Positions 42,962-50,432 of a DNA stretch of 64,000 nt are shown piece after piece. The position numbers were made by a program, and so were the translations under genes. This DNA comes from Acidobacteriota bacterium. GTDB lineage: Bacteria > Acidobacteriota > Terriglobia > Terriglobales > Acidobacteriaceae. The first letter of the stretch is position 1. Every line of letters begins with the position of its first letter. The notes beneath the pieces are model-generated. The model made no database searches. It saw only the letters and a program-made list of their open reading frames with translations, and was not told where the DNA came from. Location of the stretch: the NCBI GenBank assembly GCA_013289765.1, contig JABCZI010000008.1, positions 186,001 through 250,000 of the forward strand, given 5' to 3'.

Positions 42962-42989
42962 TGTCGAATTCCGTCCAGTCGTTCGACTA
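42962..42989 (+). promoter_or_regulatory. ECF42-type promoter for YCII gene 2
   Basis: TGTCGA (42962-42967), 16-base spacer, CGACTA (42984-42989), 76 bases before the ATG at 43066. The surrounding block (AGAATTTCTTTGACGA upstream, GGGCAACCGGCCCGCC downstream) is shared with the other copies. Confidence 0.65.
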
Positions 42990-43065
42990 TGTAGTGAAGG
43001 CAGGGCAACCGGCCCGCCCGAGGACTAAACATAAAGACCGTTACAGAAAACCAGGAGAAAAAGCC

Positions 43066-43434
43066 ATGCCACAGTATCTGGTTGCCAACTACCTCCCCGA
43101 CAACTTCGACCCGTCCACTGTAAGCAAAACGATGATGGAGGAGATCCACGCGCTCAACCGCGAAATGATTGCTGCCGGCGTGAGGAAGTTCGCCTGCGGC
43201 ATTTCCCCGGCTGGCAGCGCGAAGACGCTGCGGGCCCAGCCCGACGGCAAGGTGCTCGTCACCGACGGGCCGTACCTGGAAACGAAGGAGCATATAGGCG
43301 GTTTCTGGATACTTGAAGCCGCTGACCTGGACGAGGCGCTGGCGTGGGCGAAGAAGGCTGCCATCGCCTGCGATGTGGCCGGCGAGGTACGCGAGCTTCT
43401 ATTCTTCCCGGCCCTGGAGGGAGCAACGAAATAG
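43066..43434 (+). CDS. YCII-related (DGPF-domain) protein 2
   Basis: A 122-residue YCII protein: MPQYLVANYLPDNFDPSTVS, then DGKVLVTDGPYLETKEHIGG with FWILEAADLDEALAWAKKAA. The DGPY-ETKE motif is intact. AGGAG lies eight bases before the ATG. An ECF42-type promoter precedes it at the standard distance, and the Tat-type hydrolase gene follows 42 bases downstream, probably in one operon. It is a paralogue of proteins 1 and 3, not a recent duplicate: identity is confined to the family motifs. Confidence 0.92.
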   Translation: MPQYLVANYLPDNFDPSTVSKTMMEEIHALNREMIAAGVRKFACGISPAGSAKTLRAQPDGKVLVTDGPYLETKEHIGGFWILEAADLDEALAWAKKAAIACDVAGEVRELLFFPALEGATK

Positions 43435-43476
43435 TCTCCCCGCCACGACTTCGGAATATGCACCGCCTTGAATGAT

Positions 43477-44625
43477 ATGAGCAATCAACTCACTCGTCGC
43501 GATTTCGCTATCCGCAGCGCCGGCTTTGGTCTGGCCGGTTCTAATCTGGCTTGGGGACTCGCGTCTGCAGCTACGCTGGCGGAAGCTGAGCAACCCTCGC
43601 GCTCAGAAACTTCGCCGGCGGTTGCGGACCCATATTCCCTTGACCCATATTCCCTTGTCGATCCGGAACTTCTTCCTGTGCTCAAGCAGTTCCCCGCCTA
43701 TGACCTCACAGCGGAGATGGTCGGCAAGTTCCGGCAAATGCCCGGCACGCCGCCGTTACCTGCTCCCGCGCCGCAGCCCGTGGAGCGGCATATCCCCGGG
43801 CCGCCCGGGGCACCCGAGGTTCGTCTTTGGATTGTTGATCCTGCGCCGCTCGAGAAGGGCAAGCCGTTGTTGCTTCACATGCACGGCGGCGGCTTCATGA
43901 TGACCGATCCGAATTTGATGCCCCGGTTGCAGGAGATCGCGACGGATTGCCATTGCGTCGTCGTCTCGGTTGACTACCGGCTGGCTCCGGAGACGCGCTA
44001 TCCCGGCTCGCTTGAGGACAATTACGCCGCGCTGAAATGGGTCCATGCCCATGCGGCGGAGCTCGGCATTGATCGCTCCAGGATTGCCGTGGGCGGTGAG
44101 AGCGCGGGCGCCGGCCACGCAGCCAGCCTTGCGATTCACGCGCTCGACCGCAACAAACGCGATCGCAGCGAACCTGACCGCAAGAAAGAAGAAGTTCCCA
44201 TCTGTTTCCAGTTGCTCATCTACCCCGCGCTGGACGACCGAACAGGCAGCTCACACCCAGCGCCGCCCGCCATTGGCCACTTTCTGTGGACTGCAAGCGC
44301 CAATCGTCTTGCCTGGAGCTCGCTGCTCGGAGTTCCAGCGGGTTCGTCCAAGGTGCCGGTTGCAGCCGTACCCGCCCGGGTAGCCAGCGTCGCCGGCCTA
44401 CCGCCGGCCTGGATCGGCGTCGGTGCTATCGACCTGTTCGTCGAAGAAGATATGGAGTATGCGCGGCGGCTCGTCCATGCCGGAGTCGCGACGGAACTCT
44501 TGGTCATGCGTGGCGCCTTTCATGGATTTGACTTGCTCGTGCCGGACGCTGAAGCCTCCAAACAATTCAGCGCGAGTTGGAAGTCTGCGCTGCGCAAGGC
44601 ATTTGGCGCGGGCAAAGCTGCTTAG
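43477..44625 (+). CDS. Exported alpha/beta-hydrolase, HSL/GDXG family
   Basis: A ~382-residue esterase/lipase. It carries a twin-arginine-type signal (TRRDFAIRSAGFGLAGSNLA). The oxyanion motif HMHGGGFMM, nucleophile GGESAGAGHAASL, Asp in GAIDLFVEEDMEYA and His in RGAFHGFDLL form the hormone-sensitive-lipase arrangement. A 15-bp tandem duplication near the N-terminus of the mature part gives DPYSLDPYSL. No good ribosome site precedes the ATG at 43477 (TTG at 43468 also possible); it may be translated with the preceding YCII gene. Confidence 0.88.
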   Translation: MSNQLTRRDFAIRSAGFGLAGSNLAWGLASAATLAEAEQPSRSETSPAVADPYSLDPYSLVDPELLPVLKQFPAYDLTAEMVGKFRQMPGTPPLPAPAPQPVERHIPGPPGAPEVRLWIVDPAPLEKGKPLLLHMHGGGFMMTDPNLMPRLQEIATDCHCVVVSVDYRLAPETRYPGSLEDNYAALKWVHAHAAELGIDRSRIAVGGESAGAGHAASLAIHALDRNKRDRSEPDRKKEEVPICFQLLIYPALDDRTGSSHPAPPAIGHFLWTASANRLAWSSLLGVPAGSSKVPVAAVPARVASVAGLPPAWIGVGAIDLFVEEDMEYARRLVHAGVATELLVMRGAFHGFDLLVPDAEASKQFSASWKSALRKAFGAGKAA

Positions 44626-44635
44626 CGGAGAAGCT

Positions 44636-44882
44636 GGGTGCCCCATTTCTCGCGTTCTTTGCGAGAAGTGGGGCCTTTCGCTGACAGCCTCCCAACCGTC
44701 ATCACTCTGTCGAATTCTCTCCTCCCCGTAATGATTCTTTAAGCCCCATGGCATGGGAAAACTCTAGCGCCGGTGAGAGGCCATGTGTTTGACGGATGAA
44801 CATTGGAACTAAACTCGGGCTTATCGTGGGCTCAAGTCAAAAGCCCCACTTCTCGCAAAGAACGCGAGAAATGGGGCACCCA
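44636..44882. mobile_element. MITE-like, internally deleted family-B RAYT element
   Basis: Family-B hairpins in inverted orientation at 44636-44674 and 44843-44882 bound ~170 bases. Near the left end the sequence (CGCTGACAGCC, TCGAATTCTCTCCTCCCC) matches the 3' end of the RAYT relic at 39755-39815, and near the right end (GTTTGACGGATGAAC, GGGCTTATCGTGGGCTCAAG) it matches the 5' end of that relic. The transposase body is gone. The 44626-45026 gap contains this element and the ECF42-type promoter, and no gene. Confidence 0.75.
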
Positions 44883-44920
44883 GCCTTTTGGGCAGAAGAA
44901 GAAAAATTCCTTGGACTACT

Positions 44921-44948
44921 TGTCGAATTCCTGTGGGCCGTTCGACTA
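44921..44948 (+). promoter_or_regulatory. ECF42-type promoter for the secreted-protein gene
   Basis: TGTCGA (44921-44926), 16-base spacer, CGACTA (44943-44948), 78 bases before the ATG at 45027, inside the shared ~90-base block. Confidence 0.65.
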
Positions 44949-45026
44949 TGTCGTGAAGGCGGGGCAACCGGCCCGCCGCAACGCCGTTACAGGAAAAAGA
45001 CTTGGCCCGTTCTAAGGAGGAAAAGA

Positions 45027-45740
45027 ATGCTCAAAAGGATTAGCGCAATCGCAATCAAAAGTTTTGCACTGCTTCTCGTGCTTGGTACGGCATATCAGGC
45101 GGTGGCGCAGGCTGCCGCAACATCGTCCACCACCACAACGTATGCGAAGATGGCTCCGGTCGACCAATACCTCATGACGGATCAGAGTGCGGAAATCGCC
45201 CTGGCGCGCAGTGCAGCGCCGGACTCCATTGCACACGATGCAGAGGTGCAGGTTCTTGGACGTCATGGTTTCGAAACGGCGGTCAAAGGCACGAACGGTT
45301 TTGTGTGTATCGTGGCACGGGGCTGGACATCCGCTGCCGATCCTGACTTTTGGAATCCGAAAGTGCGGGTTCCCATGTGTTTTAACGCGGCAGCCGCGCA
45401 TTCTTACCTTGTGCGCCTCGCCAAAGAGACCGAGTGGGGACTGGCGGGGCGTACGCAAGGTCAGATGACTGAGTCCGTCAAAGCCGCCCTCGCCAAAAAA
45501 GAATCGCCGGCGATGGAGTCTGGGGCGATGTGCTACATGCTGTCGAAGCAAGGCTACGGCGGCGACAGCAGCCCTCACTGGCCTCCGCACCTCATGTTTT
45601 TCTATTCGGACACCGACCTCGCAATTTGGGGAGCGAATCTGCCGGGTTCCCCCGTCATTGGTATGAGCGACCCCGTGGAGCACCTGACCTCGTTCGTGAT
45701 TCAGGTGCAACGGTGGTCAGACGGAACCGAAGGCCGCTAA
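45027..45740 (+). CDS. Secreted protein of unknown function
   Basis: A 237-residue exported protein with signal peptide (SAIAIKSFALLLVLGTAYQAVAQ). The mature part contains YLMTDQSAEIALARSAAP, HDAEVQVLGRHGFETAVKG, NGFVCIVARGWTS and WPPHLMFFYSDTDLAIWG. I recall similar uncharacterised proteins in Acidobacteria but know no function. AAGGAGG lies eight bases before the ATG. It is the only non-YCII gene directly behind the ECF42-type promoter, so it is probably in the same regulon. The reading frame upstream of 45027 is promoter DNA. Confidence 0.75.
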   Translation: MLKRISAIAIKSFALLLVLGTAYQAVAQAAATSSTTTTYAKMAPVDQYLMTDQSAEIALARSAAPDSIAHDAEVQVLGRHGFETAVKGTNGFVCIVARGWTSAADPDFWNPKVRVPMCFNAAAAHSYLVRLAKETEWGLAGRTQGQMTESVKAALAKKESPAMESGAMCYMLSKQGYGGDSSPHWPPHLMFFYSDTDLAIWGANLPGSPVIGMSDPVEHLTSFVIQVQRWSDGTEGR

Positions 45741-45803
45741 GCCGGACTGTGCAAAGGGCGTATAAGCGCTTGTACATATTGGTAAATATGAGAGGACAAT
45801 CAA

Positions 45804-46361
45804 ATGAGAAATGTAATCTACGCCATCAACATTACCCTGGATGGCTGCTGCGACCACACCAAACAAGTTGCCGATGACGAACTACTCGAACACTATGCGC
45901 GCCTCTTGCGAGATGATGCCGACCTGCTCGTCTATGGGCGTAAAACCTATCAATTGATGGTTCCTTATTGGCCGGATGTCGCAAAAGACCCTTCTTCGAC
46001 CAAAGCGGACGTCGAATTTTCCCGAGCCTTTGTCTCCAAGAAGAAGGTTGTTTTTTCACGATCGTTAGACAGCGCGGAAGATGGAAATACGAGAATTGTT
46101 CGTACTGACCTTCGCGACGAAATACTTAAATTGAAGCAAGAATCAGGCAAGAATATTTTGGTCGGTGGTGTAGATATTCCTTCACAGCTTGTAGAACTTG
46201 GTCTGGTTGACGAATATCGTTTTGTCGTTGGGCCCATCATTGGTGGGGAAGGGAGACGGTTGTTCGAAGCTGTCAACCTGCCGGAGAAACGCCGATTGAA
46301 ACTTGTCGAGTCGAAGACTCTTAAATCGGGATGTGTTGCACTTCGTTACTTGAAACAGTGA
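45804..46361 (+). CDS. Dihydrofolate-reductase-like protein (RibD C-terminal family)
   Basis: A 185-residue member of the DHFR/RibD_C superfamily, as in YyaP/YwjB: NVIYAINITLDGCCDH, then DADLLVYGRKTYQLMVPYWP, KKVVFSRSL and KNILVGGVDIPSQLVELGLVDEYRFVVGPI with the terminal GGEGRRLFE. It is probably an NADPH-dependent reductase; folate activity is doubtful because the family is diverse. It follows the secreted-protein gene by 63 bases and could be co-transcribed with it. AGAGGA lies upstream of the ATG. Confidence 0.88.
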   Translation: MRNVIYAINITLDGCCDHTKQVADDELLEHYARLLRDDADLLVYGRKTYQLMVPYWPDVAKDPSSTKADVEFSRAFVSKKKVVFSRSLDSAEDGNTRIVRTDLRDEILKLKQESGKNILVGGVDIPSQLVELGLVDEYRFVVGPIIGGEGRRLFEAVNLPEKRRLKLVESKTLKSGCVALRYLKQ

Positions 46362-46406
46362 CGGAAAGATGGAACTTCACTCGGTCAGATCCGCTCTGTC
46401 GAAAAT

Positions 46407-46449
46407 CCCCACTTCTCGCGCAAAGAACGCGCGAGAAATGGGGCACCCG
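46407..46449. repeat. REP-like hairpin, family B, extended stem
   Basis: CCCCACTTCTCGCGCAAAGA then ACGCGCGAGAAATGGGGCAC: a longer GC step (CGCG) in each arm than other copies, a compensatory pair change that keeps the stem. A second GGCACCC follows. Confidence 0.75.
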
Positions 46450-46554
46450 GCACCCGGTCGAAAATCCGGCGATCTGTACGGAAATCAATACGGTCTAATG
46501 GGAAAGTGAACACGTCCTACAGAAGACCGATTGAGTAAGTGCAGGGGAATGCCC

Positions 46555-47070
46555 TTAGGGCTTTGCGGGCAGGGGCTGCCAGAGCTCAATCTTGTTCCCA
46601 TCCGAGTCATAGATCCAGGCAAAGCGGCCGTAGGATTCATCCATTCGTTTGGGGTCAATCTTTACGCCCTCTTGTTTTAAGCGGTCGAGCAATGCGTCCA
46701 TATCGTCCACGATGTAGTTGATCATGAACGGTGCGGGGCTGGGGTCGAGATATTTAGTGGAGGCGGGAAAGATCGTCCAAACGGTAACGTGTTCCTTTTG
46801 CGGATCGTCGTGTTCGCGCCACGGAAGCATGGCGCCTGAGCCATTGTCAGCGAGTCCAAGATGCTTCGAATACCATTCGCGCATCTGATCGCGATTCGCG
46901 GATTTGAAGAAGACTCCGCCGATGCCAAGGATGCGCCCGCGCTGCTCCATTTTGACAGGCGGCTTCGACTTTTCAGGTTGGGGAGATTTCACTTGCTGTC
47001 CTCCTATTGAGCTGGCGGAGATAAGCAACAGCGAGCCGAACGCAATTGTAATCCACGATACGGGTTGCAT
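46555..47070 (-). CDS. Secreted VOC-family protein
   Basis: A 171-residue protein with an N-terminal signal (PVSWITIAFGSLLLISASSI) and a VOC domain: ILGIGGVFFKSANRDQMREWY, HVTVWTIFPASTKYL, then VDDMDALLDRLKQEGVKIDP and YDSDGNKIELWQP. Glu in KIELW and other strand ends are candidate metal ligands. An exported VOC protein is unusual. TATAAT (47082-47077) lies six bases before the ATG and no ribosome site is seen, so the mRNA may be leaderless. It is divergent from YCII gene 3. Confidence 0.82.
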   Translation of the reverse strand: MQPVSWITIAFGSLLLISASSIGGQQVKSPQPEKSKPPVKMEQRGRILGIGGVFFKSANRDQMREWYSKHLGLADNGSGAMLPWREHDDPQKEHVTVWTIFPASTKYLDPSPAPFMINYIVDDMDALLDRLKQEGVKIDPKRMDESYGRFAWIYDSDGNKIELWQPLPAKP

Positions 47071-47195
47071 CGGCGGATTATACAGAAGGTTCGATTGGAA
47101 TGGAGAAATCGGTTCGATCAAGCTTTGCCGCGATTTACTCTTTCTGGATGGCGCATGAGGTCTCGAACTGGCTCGAGGCTAAAAAGTGGGGTAGC

Positions 47196-47223
47196 GGTCG
47201 ATCTTCGGTCACCCGAACGACTA
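47196..47223 (+). promoter_or_regulatory. ECF42-type promoter for YCII gene 3
   Basis: GGTCGA (47196-47201), 16-base spacer, CGACTA (47218-47223), 85 bases before the ATG at 47309. The first base differs from the other copies (G for T), and the flanking block is not conserved here, so the two hexamers and the spacing stand out alone. Confidence 0.55.
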
Positions 47224-47308
47224 TCTGATAACGGATATCTGATAAGAAAGCGACGAGCTACAGCTCTGAATCGCAGCGCAAGGAGTCACCGGAAACAAGG
47301 AGGAATGG

Positions 47309-47716
47309 ATGAAATACATCTGTTTGGGATACATCGAGCCAGGAAAGTTCGAAGGGATGACCGAGGACGAGCGACACCGAACGCTCGACGAATGCTTTGA
47401 GCACAACGACCATTTGCGCGCCAACGGACATCTTGTTGCCGAAGTACCTCTTCAGCCTCCGGAGACCGCGTTGACCCTGTACTGGAAAAACGGCAAAGTC
47501 GTTACGACGGACGGTCCCTATGCGGAAACCAAGGAACAGCTTGGCGGCATTCAGATCCTTGAGGCACGAGACCTCAATCATGCCGTTCAGCTTGTCGCAC
47601 AGCAACCAGGCTTTAAGTATGGACTTGGGCCGATTGAGATACGGCCGCTTGCGGATTTGAACGAGATAATAAAGGCGAGCGAGCAGCGGCGGCGGCGAAA
47701 GGATATCTCGCGATGA
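47309..47716 (+). CDS. YCII-related (DGPF-domain) protein 3
   Basis: A 135-residue YCII protein: KYICLGYIEPGKFEGMTEDE, then LYWKNGKVVTTDGPYAETKE with QLGGIQILEARDLNHAVQL, and the C-terminal IEIRPLADLNEI. The hallmark DGPYAETKE is intact. The tail is Arg-rich (EQRRRRKDISR). AAGGAGG lies five bases before the ATG. It has its own ECF42-type promoter and stands alone. Confidence 0.92.
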   Translation: MKYICLGYIEPGKFEGMTEDERHRTLDECFEHNDHLRANGHLVAEVPLQPPETALTLYWKNGKVVTTDGPYAETKEQLGGIQILEARDLNHAVQLVAQQPGFKYGLGPIEIRPLADLNEIIKASEQRRRRKDISR

Positions 47717-48111
47717 GGGCGGCACGAGGGAAAGCCCGAAGGAAAGCCAGAAGGAAAGAATGATCAGTATCATGCCCCTGGCCTCCGGCGTGGCAACCCG
47801 AGTGGTCTGCCTGGCGAATTGCCGGCAACTCGGAAGTTGCCCCAGCGCTGAGCTGTGTCCCGGCGTAGAGTTTCGTAACCGTCTCGTTACCCGTCCGTAG
47901 TCTCGCTTTCGACACGCCACAGATCGTTTCCACAGATCGTACATCGCGGGTCGCCCACATTACTCCAGCGATCCAGAGCATGGTGTGACATCGAACCTTG
48001 CCTCCCGCAATTAATCAGCGCCTTTGCGACGGAACATTGTTTAGAATCAAACGTAGAATTGAGTAAGGCCTTCTTCCCAGTTTGAGTTCGCGGCCTTGAG
48101 GCTTTGTCCTT
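47717..48111. other. Intergenic region upstream of htrA-like gene
   Basis: Holds a perfect stem GGCAACT-CGGA-AGTTGCC (47824-47841) and GTAAC-N6-GTTAC (47875-47890), the same inverted-repeat spacing as the ArsR operator at 28657-28672. A long antisense frame over this and the protease gene is a codon-bias shadow. No gene is supported. Confidence 0.45.
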
Positions 48112-49263
48112 ATGAGACTTGTACGCCCTGCAGTGTTGGCGCTGGTGCTTGCCGGCGCATTCTTTTATTTCACGACCTGGCGCTCCAATGGGAAACGTGC
48201 CGAGTCGAATCCGGCGAGCTGGTTGAGCCACCCCGCGCAAGTGGAGATCACGGAAGCTTCCGGGGGCGAAGGGCTGGATGGCGAAGAGCAGAACAATATC
48301 AGCGTCTATCGCAGGAACATTCCGTCGGTGGTGAACGTCACGTCGCGCGCCATGGCCTTCGACTTCTTCTACGGCATGGTTCCGCAGGAAGGACAGGGCT
48401 CCGGTTTTGTGATCGACAAGGAAGGCCACATCCTGACCAACTATCACGTCATCGCCGACGCGCGCCAGGTGGAAGTGACCATGCACAATCGTAAAAAGTA
48501 TAAGGCGACGATTGTGGGGACCGATCCGGCGCACGATTTGGCGGTAATCCAGATCAAGGCGCCAGATCTGGTTCCGTCCGTGCTGGGCGATTCGCGCAAT
48601 TTGCAAGTGGGACAGAAGGTGTACGCCATCGGCAATCCGTTCGGCTTGGCGGGGACGATGACACGCGGCATCGTGAGTTCGATTCGCCCGGTGCGCGAGC
48701 CTAACGGCGCGACCATTGAAGAAGCGATTCAGACGGATGCCGCGATCAACCCCGGCAATTCCGGCGGCCCGCTGATGAACTGGCATGGAGAAGTGATTGG
48801 CATCAATACCATGATTCTGTCGAGCGTGGGACAGAATGCGGGGATCGGCTTTGCGATCCCCATCAACACGGCGAAAGCCGTGCTCAATGATCTGATGACG
48901 CTGGGCCGGGTGCGGCGTCCGGCGCTCGGAGTCCGAACCATTCCGATCACGGCGGAGTTGGCCCAGGAAATTGGCTTGCCCGCCGATTACGGTTTGCTGA
49001 TCGTGCAAGTCACTCCCGGCGGCTCCGCCGACCAGGCTGGGCTGCACGGAGGAACCGAGCGAGCTTATCTGGGCAATATCCCAATCATGCTGGGCGGAGA
49101 TTTGATCGTGGCCATCGACGGAGATAAAGTTGTCGACGAACAAGATCTTTCCCAGGTGATGAACAACCACCGTGCCGGCGATACGGTGAAGGTGACGATC
49201 TATCGCGATAAGAAACGGATGGTAGTGAACGTAGCGTTGGGAGAAGCGCGGGAGCAGGTGTGA
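48112..49263 (+). CDS. HtrA/DegP-type serine protease with one PDZ domain
   Basis: A 383-residue membrane-anchored periplasmic protease. An N-terminal helix (PAVLALVLAGAFFYFTTW) is followed by a trypsin-like domain (~65-265) with the triad His in ILTNYHVIAD, Asp in DPAHDLAVIQI and Ser in INPGNSGGPLMNW, and a PDZ domain (~270-380; LLIVQVTPGGSADQAGL). One PDZ domain and the anchor make it DegS/HtrA-like rather than DegP. It acts in envelope protein quality control or regulated proteolysis. No ribosome site is evident before the ATG. Confidence 0.93.
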   Translation: MRLVRPAVLALVLAGAFFYFTTWRSNGKRAESNPASWLSHPAQVEITEASGGEGLDGEEQNNISVYRRNIPSVVNVTSRAMAFDFFYGMVPQEGQGSGFVIDKEGHILTNYHVIADARQVEVTMHNRKKYKATIVGTDPAHDLAVIQIKAPDLVPSVLGDSRNLQVGQKVYAIGNPFGLAGTMTRGIVSSIRPVREPNGATIEEAIQTDAAINPGNSGGPLMNWHGEVIGINTMILSSVGQNAGIGFAIPINTAKAVLNDLMTLGRVRRPALGVRTIPITAELAQEIGLPADYGLLIVQVTPGGSADQAGLHGGTERAYLGNIPIMLGGDLIVAIDGDKVVDEQDLSQVMNNHRAGDTVKVTIYRDKKRMVVNVALGEAREQV

Positions 49264-49396
49264 GTGGAGTAATCGCTGAGTGAGAGATTGGTAAATTCCG
49301 AGTCATCCTCGCTATACGATCCGCATGGCTGGAACGACTCGGAACGAATCTGATTCACTGCGATGCCTGCTCAGTTCCCTGCTTCCGCCGAACCGC

Positions 49397-50371
49397 TTAC
49401 GCGGCGGACTCGGCGAAGAATTCTTCAATTTCATTCACTTCTTTATCGTTGAGGCGCAGATCTCCCGCACGCATTACGCCTTCAGCCTGCTTCGCGTTGC
49501 GCGCTCCGACGATCGCTCCGGTTACGGCGGGATGACGCAGCGTCCACGCGATGGCGACTTCTCCCACGGAACGGTTGTGACGTTTGGCGATCTCGCGCAG
49601 GAGATCGACGAGCGCCAGATTGCGTGAAAGATTCGGTTCAGTGAAATCGGGATGTCCCTTCCGCCAGTCGTCTTTGGGCAGCTTGGCGGCTCGATCGCGG
49701 GTCATAGCGCCGGTGAGCAGGCCCGAAGCCATCGGAGAATAAACGATGACGCCGATGCCGGCGCGCAGGCAGTAAGGCAGAATGTCGTCTTCCACTTCGC
49801 GGTGCACTAATGAATAAGGAGGCTGCAGAGAAGTCACCGGAGCGATGGCCTGAGCCCGCTTCAGTTGCGAGACACTGAAGTTGGAGACGCCGATCCAGCG
49901 TACTTTTCCCTCGCGTTTCAGGTCAGCCATGGTTGACCAACCTTCTTCGAGCGCGGACGAGTCCGGATCAGGAGGCCAGTGAATCTGGTAAAGGTCAATT
50001 ACGTCAATCGAAAGGCGCCGAAGGCTGTCCTCGACCTCGCGGCGGATGGAATCCCGGCTCAGTACTTTTTTCACATCGCCTTTGCCTTTGTCATCCCAGC
50101 GCAGGCCGCACTTGGTGAAGATATAAGGGCGCGGACCGGACCAGCTTTTGAGCGCGCGCGCGACCACTTCTTCGGAGTGTCCCAGACCGTAAACGGCGGC
50201 GGTGTCAATCCAGTTGACGCCGAGTTCGAGCGAGCGGTGAATGGCGGCGATGGAGTCGTCATCGTCCTGCCCTCCCCAGGCGAATTGCCAGCCCGAACCG
50301 CCAACCGCCCAGGCTCCATAACCAACGCGAGTAATATTCAAATCGGAATTGCCAAGAGTGCGAGTTTGCAT
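49397..50371 (-). CDS. Aldo/keto reductase
   Basis: A 324-residue (alpha/beta)8 NADPH-dependent oxidoreductase. It opens MQTRTLGNSDLNITRVGYG; the catalytic Asp/Tyr segment is GVNWIDTAAVYGLGHSEE, Lys is in PYIFTKCGLRW and His in IDLYQIHWPPD. The C-terminal cofactor segment GAIVGARNAKQAEGVM is intact. It resembles the YajO/IolS/AKR11-13 groups; substrate unknown. GGGAG lies seven bases before the ATG at 50371; the frame runs 70 codons upstream with no support. It is divergent from the YjbR gene. Confidence 0.92.
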   Translation of the reverse strand: MQTRTLGNSDLNITRVGYGAWAVGGSGWQFAWGGQDDDDSIAAIHRSLELGVNWIDTAAVYGLGHSEEVVARALKSWSGPRPYIFTKCGLRWDDKGKGDVKKVLSRDSIRREVEDSLRRLSIDVIDLYQIHWPPDPDSSALEEGWSTMADLKREGKVRWIGVSNFSVSQLKRAQAIAPVTSLQPPYSLVHREVEDDILPYCLRAGIGVIVYSPMASGLLTGAMTRDRAAKLPKDDWRKGHPDFTEPNLSRNLALVDLLREIAKRHNRSVGEVAIAWTLRHPAVTGAIVGARNAKQAEGVMRAGDLRLNDKEVNEIEEFFAESAA

Positions 50372-50432
50372 ATGAAATCTCCCAGGCTTCCTTAGATTGT
50401 CAGGAAATAAAACCGTTGCATAAAACAATGCC

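Noticed and set aside
42850-42962. ECF42-type promoter for the VOC gene on the minus strand
   Set aside because: A CGACTA is present on that strand, but no (T/G)GTCGA lies 16-17 bases upstream of it.
44398-44754. Minus-strand frame of 118 codons
   Set aside because: It joins antisense of the exported hydrolase to the MITE-like element; only the repeat portion has meaning.
47887-49170. Minus-strand frame of 427 codons
   Set aside because: Antisense to the HtrA-like gene, whose catalytic triad and PDZ are intact on the plus strand.
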